Shown piece by piece: positions 41,354 through 50,435 of a DNA stretch of 64,000 nucleotides. The stretch's first letter is position 1. Each line of letters begins with the position of its first letter. The notes beneath the pieces were generated by a model, which saw nothing but the letters and a program-made list of their open reading frames with translations, did no database searches and was not told the DNA's origin. The position numbers were made by a program, and so were the translations under genes. Source of the stretch: Massilia kyonggiensis (GTDB lineage: Bacteria; Pseudomonadota; Gammaproteobacteria; Burkholderiales; Burkholderiaceae_D); the NCBI RefSeq assembly GCF_024756235.1, contig NZ_JANUGY010000017.1:1-64000 (forward strand). The letters are read 5' to 3'.

Positions 41354-44300
41354 ATGCGCCACGCCAGTTCGGGCCTGCCCACGCCCGTCGCACGCCCACC
41401 CCGCCTTGTGAACGCCCTGCTCGCCGCCGTGTTGCTGGCGGCATCCGCCGCCCACGCGGCCACGTGGGGACCGTTCAACGCCGAATTCCCTGCCGCCGCC
41501 GATGGCCTGGTCAAGAAGGCACCGGCCGGCGTGACGCTGACGGCGCAGCGCGTCGCCATCGGCGGCTGGTTCAAGCCGTCGGAGGCCGCGCGCGGTACCG
41601 CGCTGCTGGCCGGTGCGGACGGCATCGGCTACCTGTGCAGCGTGGACGGCACGCTGGCCTTCTGCGGCGCGGGTGCGCCGGTGCGCAGCAGCGTGCCGCT
41701 GCCCGCCGGCGCCTGGACCCATGTGGCGGCCAGCCGGGACGGCCGCCACGTCGTCCTGTACGCGAACGGCAGGGAAGTGGCGCGGCAGGAGGTGCAAGGC
41801 GGTGCGGCAGCCGCCGCGCAGGTCGCGATCGCACCCCGCACGGGGACCGGTGCCGCGTTCGCGGGCCGCGTGGCCGGGCTGACGCTGGGCGACGACGCAC
41901 AGGCCGTCGCACGGCTCGCGGCGACCCCGCCGGATGAGGGAATGATCGTGTTCGAGACCGGCAGCCCGCACTGGCCGCTGCAGACCCGCCAGATGGCCGG
42001 CCAGCTTGTACCGCAGGATGCGTGGACGCTGCCGCGCAGTGCGACGCCGCCGTCGAAGCCTGTCTCCGTGCCGGCCTATGCGGGACCGGCGCTGGAACCG
42101 CGCGGCGCGAACGAATGGACGATCCGCGCGTGGACGCTGCAATCGGCGGACCAGGCCCCGGGATCCGCGCAGCAGATCGCCAGCGGCGGCTATGACGCGT
42201 CGCGCTGGTACAAGGCCACGGTGCCGGGGACCGTGCTCACCACGCTCGTCGACCGCGGCGTGTATCCGAGCCCTGCGTATGGTCTCGACAACCTCGCGAT
42301 CCCGGAAAGCCTCAGCCGCCAGGACTGGTGGTATCGCACGAGCTTCTCGCTGCCGCGCGGCCATCGCCCCGGCCGCCACCTGTTCGTCACCTTCAAGGGC
42401 ATCAATTACGCCTCCGAGATCTGGGTCAACGGCCGCCGCGCCGGCACCACGCGCGGCGCCTTCGTGCGCGGCAGCGTCGACCTGGAGCCTTACCTGAACC
42501 CGAAAGGCGAGAACGTCATCGCCGTCAAGGTGTCGCCGCCGCCGCATCCCGGCATCGCGCACGAGGAATCCGTTGCGGCCGGCGTCGGCGAGAACGGCGG
42601 CGTGCAGGCGCAGGACGGCCCGACCTTCATCGCCACCGAGGGCTGGGACTGGATCCCGTCCGTCCGCGACCGCAATACGGGCCTGTGGCAGGACGTCGTC
42701 CTGCGCAGCACGGGCGACGTGCGCGTGGGCGATGCGCACGTGATCACGGCGCTCGCGGACGATCACGCGCAGGCTGACGTCAGCATTGAGGTGCCGGTGA
42801 CGAACCTGTCGAACAAACCGGTACGCACGACGGTACGCGCCACCGTCCGCGACCGTGCCGGCACGATGCGGCCGATCGTCGTGAGCCGCACGCTGGACGT
42901 GGCGCCGGGCACGCAGACGGTGCGCTTCGCGGCTGTGCAGGTGAAGCAGCCGCGCCTGTGGTGGCCGAACGGCTACGGCAAGCCGGAGCTGCACGACCTC
43001 GACGTCGACGTGCTGCAGGGCGCGGCGCTGTCCGACCATGCGCGCACCGCGTTCGGCATCCGCAGCGTGACCTACGAACTGTCGCTGGTCGACCGCACGG
43101 GCCACCTGCGCCGCGTGGAGGCCGATTTCACCAGGGCGCGCGCGCTCGGCGTACGCATCACCGACGCCCGCCACGAGGCGCTGCGCAAGGTCGCGGGCAA
43201 CCAGTGGGCAACCGGGTTGCGTGCGGAAGCGGAAGGCACGGCCGCGATCCGCGAACTGCCCGATGCCGGCAGCCTGGCGCCGCACCTCGTCATCAAGGTC
43301 AACGGCGTGCGCATCGCCGCGCGCGGCGGCAACTGGGGCATGGACGACTTCATGAAACGCGTCGACCGCGCGCGCCTGGAACCTTACTTCCGCCTGCACC
43401 GCGACGCCCACGTGAACATCATCCGCAACTGGGTCGGCCAGAACACGGAAGAGACGTTCTTCGAACTGGCCGACGAATACGGGCTGATGGTGCTGAACGA
43501 TTTCTGGGCGTCGACGCAGGACTACAACATCGAGCCGCAGGACGTCGACCTGTTCATGGCCAACGCCGTCGACGTCGTGCGCCGTTTCCGCAACCACCCC
43601 TCGATCATCGCCTGGTTCGGCCGCAACGAAGGCGTGCCGCAGCCGGTGCTGAACGAGAAGCTGGAGGCGCTGATCTACGCGGAAGACGGCACGCGCTGGT
43701 ACACGGGCAGCTCGAACCGGGTGAACCTGCAGAACAGCGGCCCGTACGACTACCAGCCGCCGGAGACGTATTTCACGACGCACGGCAAGGGCTTCGCCGT
43801 CGAGGTGGGCACGCCGTCGTTCCCCACGCGTGAAGCGTTCGAGGCTGCCGTGCCGGCGTCCGAACGCTGGCCGCTGGGCGACACGGCCGCGTACCACGAC
43901 TGGCACCCCAGCGGCAACGGCCGCGTGGAACCGTTCATGAAGGCGCTCGAACGCCAGTACGGCGCGCCGGCGTCGCTGGCCGACTTCGAGCGCAAGGCGC
44001 AGCTGATGAACTACGAATCGCACCGCGCGATTTTCGAAGGCATGAACGCGGGGCTGTGGCGCGAGAACAGCGGCCGCATGCTGTGGATGACGCAACCGGC
44101 CTGGCCGAGCACGATGTGGCAGATCCTCAGTCACGACTACGACACGCACGCCGCCTATTACGGCACGAAACACGCGTCCGAACCCGTGCACGTGCAACTG
44201 AACCTGCCCGATCACGCGGTCGACGTCATCAACAACCCGGCCGCGCCGCTGGACAATGCGCGCGTCGCGTTCGAGGCCTGGACCGTCGACGGCCGCCTCG

Positions 44301-44800
44301 CGGGCCGCGGCGCCGCCACCGTCAGCGTGCCCGGCGTGGCCACGTCGGGGCCGATCGACCTCGGCATCGCGCCGCTGCTGGCGCGCGAAGGCCTGCTGGT
44401 CGTCAAGCTGACCCTGACCGACGGCGCGGGCCGCACGCTGTCGGACAACGTGTACTGGCCGTCGACGAGCCCCGAGCGCCAGCGCGGCCTCGATACGCTC
44501 GCCGGCGTGCCCGTGACTGTGCATGCCACGGCCCGCACCGAGGGCGCGGCGCGCAAGGTGGACGTCACGCTGACCAATCCGTCCAGGGTGCCTGTGTTGA
44601 ACACGAAACTGACCCTGCTCGACGCGGCCGGCGCGCGCGTGCTGCCCGTGTACTGGTCGGACAACTACGTGGCGCTGATGCCGGGAGAAAGCCGCACCGT
44701 CAGTGCCGAATTCGCGGGCGGACAGGGCGAGCTCAAGGTCGCCGTGCGTGCATGGAACGGCCCGGAACAGGCGGTCGCGGTGGACGCCGCGCGGCCTTGA
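41354..44800 (+). CDS. Secreted GH2 glycoside hydrolase with N-terminal LamG-like domain
   Basis: The 1148-residue product has a signal peptide (about 1-36, AHAAT). A LamG/concanavalin-type sandwich follows at ~45-185 (GGWFKPSEAARGTALLAG ... AGAWTHVAASRDGRHVVLYANGREVA). Then comes the GH2 set: a galactose-binding-like sugar domain (WYKATVPGTVLTTLVDRGVYPSPAYG), an immunoglobulin-like domain and a TIM barrel. The acid/base is Glu759 (AWFGRNEGV) and the nucleophile is probably Glu817 (FAVEVGTPSFP, aligned with the SEFGFQSFP motif of beta-mannosidases and exo-beta-glucosaminidases). The subfamily is therefore mannosidase/glucosaminidase-like rather than LacZ-like. It is followed by a TonB receptor on the same strand. 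Confidence 0.88.
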   Translation: MRHASSGLPTPVARPPRLVNALLAAVLLAASAAHAATWGPFNAEFPAAADGLVKKAPAGVTLTAQRVAIGGWFKPSEAARGTALLAGADGIGYLCSVDGTLAFCGAGAPVRSSVPLPAGAWTHVAASRDGRHVVLYANGREVARQEVQGGAAAAAQVAIAPRTGTGAAFAGRVAGLTLGDDAQAVARLAATPPDEGMIVFETGSPHWPLQTRQMAGQLVPQDAWTLPRSATPPSKPVSVPAYAGPALEPRGANEWTIRAWTLQSADQAPGSAQQIASGGYDASRWYKATVPGTVLTTLVDRGVYPSPAYGLDNLAIPESLSRQDWWYRTSFSLPRGHRPGRHLFVTFKGINYASEIWVNGRRAGTTRGAFVRGSVDLEPYLNPKGENVIAVKVSPPPHPGIAHEESVAAGVGENGGVQAQDGPTFIATEGWDWIPSVRDRNTGLWQDVVLRSTGDVRVGDAHVITALADDHAQADVSIEVPVTNLSNKPVRTTVRATVRDRAGTMRPIVVSRTLDVAPGTQTVRFAAVQVKQPRLWWPNGYGKPELHDLDVDVLQGAALSDHARTAFGIRSVTYELSLVDRTGHLRRVEADFTRARALGVRITDARHEALRKVAGNQWATGLRAEAEGTAAIRELPDAGSLAPHLVIKVNGVRIAARGGNWGMDDFMKRVDRARLEPYFRLHRDAHVNIIRNWVGQNTEETFFELADEYGLMVLNDFWASTQDYNIEPQDVDLFMANAVDVVRRFRNHPSIIAWFGRNEGVPQPVLNEKLEALIYAEDGTRWYTGSSNRVNLQNSGPYDYQPPETYFTTHGKGFAVEVGTPSFPTREAFEAAVPASERWPLGDTAAYHDWHPSGNGRVEPFMKALERQYGAPASLADFERKAQLMNYESHRAIFEGMNAGLWRENSGRMLWMTQPAWPSTMWQILSHDYDTHAAYYGTKHASEPVHVQLNLPDHAVDVINNPAAPLDNARVAFEAWTVDGRLAGRGAATVSVPGVATSGPIDLGIAPLLAREGLLVVKLTLTDGAGRTLSDNVYWPSTSPERQRGLDTLAGVPVTVHATARTEGAARKVDVTLTNPSRVPVLNTKLTLLDAAGARVLPVYWSDNYVALMPGESRTVSAEFAGGQGELKVAVRAWNGPEQAVAVDAARP

Positions 44801-44821
44801 ATGTGCGCGACAAGCTGATTG

Positions 44822-44830
44822 TTTAGTAAA
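44822..44830. promoter_or_regulatory. TTTAGTAAA site upstream of the TonB receptor
   Basis: An exact reverse complement of the TTTACTAAA sites at 20819 and 41154, 120 bases before the receptor start. Confidence 0.4.
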
Positions 44831-44949
44831 GACGAAGAAACTGAAAGGTGTCTGGCGAAATTCTTTGATTTTACGAATTCTGGTTGAAATACTCGTCTGT
44901 ACGTGACCGGTTCGCCGGCACGCAGAATTCAAAAAACCAAGGAGATACG

Positions 44950-47586
44950 ATGCTGCATCCAATCAAACGGACGGCCATGAGCGTGGCCGTCGCCAGTGCC
45001 TGCACCTTCGCCGCCATGCCTGCCTGGGCGCAGGCCACCGACACGATCCCGGAAGTGACGGTGACCGCCACCCGCTTCAGCACCTCGCTGCTCAAGACGC
45101 CGGTCGCCGTGACGGCGTTCTCGCAGGACCAGCTGACCCGCAAGGGCGCCACCAACATCCGCGACCTCGCCAACGAGATCCCCAACGTCACCATCGATTC
45201 GGGCCTCGACAACGGCGTGCAGATCACGATCCGCGGCATCACGTCGACCAACTTCACCGAGACGGGCGACCCGGCCGTGGGCTTCCACGTCGACGGCCTG
45301 TACTCGCCGCGGCCGCAGGGCGCACAGGCGCTGATGTTCGACATCGACCAGCTCGAAGTGCTGCGCGGTCCGCAGGGTACGCTGTTCGGCCGTAACTCGA
45401 CGGGCGGCAGCGTCAACGTCATCACCGCGAAGCCCGACTTCAACGGCAACTACGGCCGCGTGGAGACGGACCTGGGCAACTACAACAAGAAGCAGGTCAA
45501 CTGGGTGCAGAACGTCGTCGTCAACGACAGGCTGGCGCTGCGCGGCTCGTTCATGCGCGTGCGCCGCGACGGCTACGCCGACCAGCACCAGGACCTGTCG
45601 GAAGCGAACGTGCCGGCCAAGGGCTGGATCCCGAACGGCGTGCCGGACGTCGACATGCGCTACAACCGCGCCGTCCGCCCGTCCGATTACTACACCAACC
45701 AGAACGAATGGGCTGCGCGCCTGCAGGCCCTCCTGCGCGTCAACAAGGACCTGACGCTGCACGCCGCGTACGAGCACTTCCAGGACTCGGGCGCGGGCTA
45801 TGCGTTCTTCCGCGATTGCGGCGCCGGCGTCGGCACGCGCTATGCCTGCACCAACGACGAGTTCTACATCAACGTCAACGTGCCGGGCCAAACCGACATG
45901 GCGATCCGCACGGTGCGCGCGGGCGCCGACTGGAACGTCAACGACCGCACGTCCGTCAGCTACAACTTCGCCGTCGCCGACCAGCGCCGCAGCCAGATCT
46001 CGGACGACGACCTGGGCCTGCAAAACGCGCCGTCCTGGGCCGACATCGCCCCGTTCCCGAATACGAAGGATGGCAACTGGGGCACCTGGCCACTGCGCGA
46101 CACGTGGCACCGCACGGCGGATTCGCGCTACCTGTCGACCGTGCACGAACTGCAGCTCAAGCAGCAGCTGGGCTCCCTGAAATACGTGTCCGGCCTGTTC
46201 TGGATGCACGAGCGTAACCGCATCGACTACGAGATGACGGAAGCGATCCAGAAGCCGTTCGGCGACCCGGGCAGCGTGGTGTACGCGCAGCCGAACCGCC
46301 AGATCGATTCGAAGGCCATCTTCGGCCAGGCCGACTGGAGCTTCGCACCGAAGTGGACGGCCACGCTGGGCGCGCGCTACAGCCGCGATTCGAAGGAAGA
46401 CAAGGGCGGCAAGGTGTACGGCGCCAACTGGATCGGCAACCCGGCCTATTACCGTGGCCTGTACGACCGCGGCATCCCGGGCACGCCCGGCTTCCGCATC
46501 CACGACGGCACCGACCTGACGCAGCAGATGGGTTGGGCGGGCGGCGGTCCGATCGCCTATGCCGGCTATGCCAACGCGACCAACAACGATCACAAGGAAA
46601 CCTGGGGCAAGGTGACGTGGCGCGCGGGTCTGCAATTCCAGATCACGCCGCGCCAGATGGCCTATGCTTCCGTCTCGACGGGCTACAAGGCGGGCGGCTT
46701 CGCGGACAAGGTCGACAGCTGCAACTACCACCTGTGCGCCGCGACGGGCAAGCCGGGCGAGGCGACGTTCCTGCCGTACGGCCCGGAGACCGTCACCAAC
46801 TATGAACTGGGCTGGAAGGGCCGCTTCCTGGACAACCGCCTGAGTCTTTCCGCCACCGCCTTCTACATGCGCTACAAGGACATGCAGTTGACGGGTAACT
46901 ACTTCGTCAACCAGATCATTCCGGACAACGGCCTGCCTTGCCCGGCCGACCAGCCCAAGTGCGACGTGTACGAATCCTGGCGCACGATCAACGTGGGCGA
47001 CACCCGCATCCCGGGCCTGGAACTGGAGTGGGACTACAAGCCGTGGCGCGGCGCGCGCGTGGGCGGCGGCTTCGCGTTCATCGACACCAAGGTGCACGGC
47101 TTCTACAACTACAGCGACGATTACCAGTGCGGCGACGTGCGCGCGGAATTCGGCGTCCAGCCTTGCCCGGCCATCTACAACGGTCCGGACAAGGCGCTGC
47201 TGGGCCGCCGCCTGTACGACATCGACGGCAACCACCTGCCGAACACGCCGAAGTACCAGGTCTACCTGAACTTCTCGCAGGAGTTCGAGCTGCCGGGCGG
47301 CTACCGCCTCACGCCGTACGTGAAGGTGAACTGGCGCGACAAGGCCTACTTCGACCTGCGCAACTCGGACTGGGCCGGCATCGGCCGCTACCAGGCCGCG
47401 TATGCGCTGGCGGATGCCTCGGCACGCCTGGATGCCCCGGACGGCAACTGGTATGCGGAAGCGTACGTGCGCAACGTGACGGACAAGCGCGCCAAGACGA
47501 GCAGCGATTCGTTGTGGGGCGGCTTCATGCGCGCTACCTACGTCGAGCCGCGCATGTTCGGCATCCGCGCGGGCTTCAATTATTGA
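44950..47586 (+). CDS. TonB-dependent receptor next to GH2
   Basis: An 878-residue outer-membrane receptor. The signal peptide runs to about residue 27 (AWAQ), and the TonB box is in PEVTVTATRFS. The plug has LEVLRGPQGTLFGRNSTGGSVNVIT and the barrel ends MFGIRAGFNY. It probably imports the oligosaccharide released by the GH2 enzyme and the esterase that follows 66 bases later on the same strand. This is inferred from position and the shared TTTAGTAAA site. The ATG at 44950 has GGAG 6 bases upstream, and earlier in-frame starts lack an RBS. The barrel has several Cys pairs (CGAGVGTRYAC, CNYHLC, CPADQPKC). Confidence 0.92.
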   Translation: MLHPIKRTAMSVAVASACTFAAMPAWAQATDTIPEVTVTATRFSTSLLKTPVAVTAFSQDQLTRKGATNIRDLANEIPNVTIDSGLDNGVQITIRGITSTNFTETGDPAVGFHVDGLYSPRPQGAQALMFDIDQLEVLRGPQGTLFGRNSTGGSVNVITAKPDFNGNYGRVETDLGNYNKKQVNWVQNVVVNDRLALRGSFMRVRRDGYADQHQDLSEANVPAKGWIPNGVPDVDMRYNRAVRPSDYYTNQNEWAARLQALLRVNKDLTLHAAYEHFQDSGAGYAFFRDCGAGVGTRYACTNDEFYINVNVPGQTDMAIRTVRAGADWNVNDRTSVSYNFAVADQRRSQISDDDLGLQNAPSWADIAPFPNTKDGNWGTWPLRDTWHRTADSRYLSTVHELQLKQQLGSLKYVSGLFWMHERNRIDYEMTEAIQKPFGDPGSVVYAQPNRQIDSKAIFGQADWSFAPKWTATLGARYSRDSKEDKGGKVYGANWIGNPAYYRGLYDRGIPGTPGFRIHDGTDLTQQMGWAGGGPIAYAGYANATNNDHKETWGKVTWRAGLQFQITPRQMAYASVSTGYKAGGFADKVDSCNYHLCAATGKPGEATFLPYGPETVTNYELGWKGRFLDNRLSLSATAFYMRYKDMQLTGNYFVNQIIPDNGLPCPADQPKCDVYESWRTINVGDTRIPGLELEWDYKPWRGARVGGGFAFIDTKVHGFYNYSDDYQCGDVRAEFGVQPCPAIYNGPDKALLGRRLYDIDGNHLPNTPKYQVYLNFSQEFELPGGYRLTPYVKVNWRDKAYFDLRNSDWAGIGRYQAAYALADASARLDAPDGNWYAEAYVRNVTDKRAKTSSDSLWGGFMRATYVEPRMFGIRAGFNY

Positions 47587-47652
47587 AGACTGCCTGAAGA
47601 AAGCCCGTTCCGTCCGTGGCTAGAATGAGCCGGTGCTCATGGGAGGCCACGA

Positions 47653-48507
47653 ATGGAACGTCGGTGTTTTTTGCTCGCCACGGCTGCCTGCCTGGCCGGT
47701 TGCGGGGGCGGCAACGCTGCGGTCCAGCAGACCGCCCCTGCCGTCCCCGCCGCGGCGGCGGGGACAGTCGAAACCCTCGCCGTCGCGAGCCGCGCGCTCG
47801 GGCGCACGATGAACGTCGCGCTGTACCTGCCGCCGGGCGGCGCACGCCATCCTATCCTCTACCTGTTCCACGGCTTCGGCGGCAACGGCGCAGCGTTCTT
47901 CGACGCCGGCCTGGCCATCAACCGCGCGGCCGACCGGCTGGGCGCACCGCTCGTCATCGCCGCCCCCGACTACGACAACGGCTTCGGCGTGAACACGACG
48001 CCGGCGCAAGGGACGCTGACCTCAGGCGGCACGATTGGCCTGTACGAGGATTATCTGATGACGGAGATGCTGCCTGCCGTCGAATCCCGGCTTGGCGTGA
48101 CGGCCACGCGCGCGGACCGGCGCATCGGCGGCGTGTCGATGGGCGGATTCGCCGCGCTGCATCTCGCCTTGCGCCACCCGGAGATGTTCTCTCGCGTGGG
48201 CGCGCACAGCGCCGCGTTATGGGATTACAGCAGCGCGGACCAGTTCACGGGCCAGCGCGACTGGCTGTACCCGACGCCGGCCCTGCGCGCGCAACGCGAT
48301 CCGCTGCTGCTCGCGGCACACGCCGACCTGCGCGGCCTGCGCTTCTACCTCGACGTCGGCGACCGCGACCCATTGCGCCGGCAGGATGAAGCCATGCAGG
48401 CGGTGCTGGGCGCCGCCAGCGAACTGCACGTGGGCAGCGGCGGCCACGACGCCGCCTTCTGGCGCAGCCGGCTGGAGAGCTGGCTGGCCTTCTACGGCGC
48501 CGCTTGA
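47653..48507 (+). CDS. Lipoprotein esterase of the esterase D/feruloyl-esterase-like family
   Basis: The 284-residue product starts with a lipoprotein signal (RRCFLLATAACLAGCGGG, lipobox Cys17). It then has an alpha/beta-hydrolase of the PF00756 type: PILYLFHGFGGNGAAFF (oxyanion region), nucleophile Ser in IGGVSMGGFAALHLAL, an Asp in the LDVGDRDPL region and a His near VGSGGHDAAFW. It would be anchored in a membrane facing the periplasm or outside. It probably removes acyl groups from polysaccharide so that the GH2 and GH28 enzymes can act. It is the third gene of the GH2-TonB-esterase run. Confidence 0.87.
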   Translation: MERRCFLLATAACLAGCGGGNAAVQQTAPAVPAAAAGTVETLAVASRALGRTMNVALYLPPGGARHPILYLFHGFGGNGAAFFDAGLAINRAADRLGAPLVIAAPDYDNGFGVNTTPAQGTLTSGGTIGLYEDYLMTEMLPAVESRLGVTATRADRRIGGVSMGGFAALHLALRHPEMFSRVGAHSAALWDYSSADQFTGQRDWLYPTPALRAQRDPLLLAAHADLRGLRFYLDVGDRDPLRRQDEAMQAVLGAASELHVGSGGHDAAFWRSRLESWLAFYGAA

Positions 48508-48565
48508 CGCTGCTGGCCTCGACCCGTCTCCGCGCACCAGACCCCGCTGCTCATCACGCGCGATA

Positions 48566-48762
48566 AATTCGGGGTCAGAGCACTTTTTGGTACACGATCT
48601 TCGAAGAAAGATCTTTCGGAGCCTCAGCCAGCTCCGGCGTGCGGCTCGGTGTGAATGGCGGCCCGATTGCGCCATTCTCGGAGAAGCACTGTCTATCCAG
48701 ACATTGACCCGAAATTTGCTCTGACCCCGAATCTGGTCGAAAATGTGCTCTGACCCCGAATT
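48566..48762. repeat. Composite REP/MITE-like element
   Basis: It is bounded by AATTCGGGGTCAGAGCAC (48566-48583) and its inverse GTGCTCTGACCCCGAATT (48745-48762). An internal partial copy of the right end lies at 48717-48732. The same termini form the element at 6546. The interior holds no convincing gene. It begins 59 bases after the esterase stop and ends 1 base before the ThuA-like stop codon. Confidence 0.75.
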
Positions 48763-48763
48763 T

Positions 48764-49531
48764 TCAGCGCTGCTGGCCGCGGCCTGTCGCCGCCCACCAG
48801 ATCCCGCCCATCAGGTGCGACAGGTATTGCGGGTCGCGGTACATGTCGCCGTTGTGGCCCAGCAGCGTGACGAACACGCGGCCCTTCTCGACCGTGTGGT
48901 ACCACGACACCGGGTGGTCCCTGCCCATTCCCGTGGAGACTTGGCCGGGCCAGATCTTCGTGACGTCGTAGCTGGATTCGTCGATGTTCAGCACGGGGTG
49001 GATGGCGACCTTGTACGGGTTCGTGGTCTCGTACCACTCGTCGCTCCAGATCCAGCGCGGCGGGATGCCGAATGTCGCGGGGAAGGTTTTATCGACGACG
49101 TCGACGGCGCCCGTCTGCAGCATCGGGTGCGTCTTGAACGAGCGGCCGACGAGCTTTTCGTACCACACCCACCCGTTCGGTGGCGTGATCGCGGCGCGGT
49201 GCACGACGACCGCATTGCCGCCGTCACGCATGTACGCCTCGAACTTCGCGCGCTGCGCCGGGTTCAGTTCCTCGCCCGGCGTGTTGAGGAAGACGACCGC
49301 CGCATACTGCTTCAGGTCGCCGTCGAATACCTCGGGCTTGTTCGTGTAGTTGAACTCGAACGCGTGCAGCTTCGCGAGTTTTTCCAGGCTCTCGCGCGCG
49401 ATCGGGATGTATTCGTAGTGGTACTTGTTGGGGATGGCCAGCACGAGCAGTTTGTACTGGACGTCCGCCGTCCATGCCGCCGGCGTGGCCACGGCAGCGG
49501 CCACTGCCAGCATCGATACGATACGTTTCAT
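48764..49531 (-). CDS. Secreted ThuA-like domain protein
   Basis: The 255-residue product has a signal peptide (MKRIVSMLAVAAAVATPAAWTA). A ThuA-type (class I glutamine amidotransferase-like) domain follows, with YEYIPIARESLEKLAKLHAFEFNYTNKPEVFDGDLKQYAAVVFLNT, an acidic GGNAVVVHRA strand, and the typical DHPVSWYHTVEKGRVFVTLLGHNGDMYRDPQYLSHLMGGIWWA ending. ThuA proteins sit in sugar catabolic operons and have been linked to keto-sugar metabolism. The reaction is unknown. The start at 49531 has AAAGGAG 4 bases upstream. It is the last gene of the gluconokinase-led operon, and a REP-like element begins directly at its stop. Confidence 0.87.
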   Translation of the reverse strand: MKRIVSMLAVAAAVATPAAWTADVQYKLLVLAIPNKYHYEYIPIARESLEKLAKLHAFEFNYTNKPEVFDGDLKQYAAVVFLNTPGEELNPAQRAKFEAYMRDGGNAVVVHRAAITPPNGWVWYEKLVGRSFKTHPMLQTGAVDVVDKTFPATFGIPPRWIWSDEWYETTNPYKVAIHPVLNIDESSYDVTKIWPGQVSTGMGRDHPVSWYHTVEKGRVFVTLLGHNGDMYRDPQYLSHLMGGIWWAATGRGQQR

Positions 49532-49541
49532 GTAACTCCTT

Positions 49542-50435
49542 TCAGGGTGCGGGCACGCCTTCCGGTTTGCGCCCGTTGCGCGGCACGAGCCAGCCGCCGT
49601 CGGACAGCCAGTCCGCCAGGCGATCCGACCAGTGCTGCAGCGAGATGCGTTCGCCGCGTTGGCCCACATTGAACGCGTGGTCCGTGTCCGCGTACAGGTG
49701 CAGCTCGGCCGACACGCCGGCCTTCACGAGCTGCTGGTACAGGGTGATGGTGGGCGGCATGCAGCACGTATCGCGCGAGCCGGCGACGAGGAACGCGGGC
49801 GGCGCGCCATCGACGGCTTTGGCGGGAGAACCCAGCGGCCCGGGATACACGAGCACCTGGAAGTCCGGGCGCGCGCTCTGGCGGTCCAGCGCATCGGTTT
49901 TTCCGCGCGGTGCGGGTTCCGGATTGTCGGCGACGAGCGACACCAGTTCGCCGCCGGCCGAGAAGCCCATGATCCCCACGCGCTGCGGGTCGACGCCATA
50001 CTCTCCCGCATGCGCGCGCACCCAGCGCACGGCGCGGCGCAGGTCGGCCGCGCCATCCCCTTCGATGCTGTAGCCGGCGGAATCCGGATCGCGCGCCAGC
50101 CGGTATTTCAAGACGAAGGCGGTGACGCCCATCCGGTTCAGCAGCTTACCCGCCACGACGCCCTCGTTCTGGAACACGAGCATGCGGTGCCCGCCGCCCG
50201 GCACGACGATCATCGCCGCGCCGTTCGCATGGCGCGGATCGGCGCGCAGCACCGTCAGCGAGGGGTCGTGCACATTGCTGACGTACGCGCCGTCCGTCAG
50301 CTTCTCGGGCTCGCCGTGGCGCTTTTCGGAGCCGGGGGCGCCGTCGGGCCACAGTTGCATGGCTTGCTGGGCGAGCGCGCTGCCGGCGCAACCCAGCGCC
50401 AGCATGCCGGAGACGATCAGGCGCTTAGTCCACAT
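49542..50435 (-). CDS. Secreted alpha/beta-hydrolase (acetyl-esterase-like)
   Basis: The 297-residue product has a signal peptide (1-22, ALAQQ) and an esterase/lipase domain of the BD-FAE/acetyl-esterase type. It carries the oxyanion strand AAMIVVPGGGHRMLVF, nucleophile Ser in GIMGFSAGGELVSLV, Asp in AFLVAGSRDTCC and His in DTDHAFNVGQ. It probably deacylates the polysaccharide handled by the same operon. Its ATG lies inside the 3' end of the beta-helix gene (11-base overlap), and ThuA follows after 10 bases, so it is tightly co-translated. Confidence 0.88.
   Translation of the reverse strand: MWTKRLIVSGMLALGCAGSALAQQAMQLWPDGAPGSEKRHGEPEKLTDGAYVSNVHDPSLTVLRADPRHANGAAMIVVPGGGHRMLVFQNEGVVAGKLLNRMGVTAFVLKYRLARDPDSAGYSIEGDGAADLRRAVRWVRAHAGEYGVDPQRVGIMGFSAGGELVSLVADNPEPAPRGKTDALDRQSARPDFQVLVYPGPLGSPAKAVDGAPPAFLVAGSRDTCCMPPTITLYQQLVKAGVSAELHLYADTDHAFNVGQRGERISLQHWSDRLADWLSDGGWLVPRNGRKPEGVPAP

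Noticed and set aside
41060..44962. 1300-codon minus-strand open frame opposite GH2
   Set aside because: Same kind of GC-driven shadow; low-complexity RR/HV text and no RBS.
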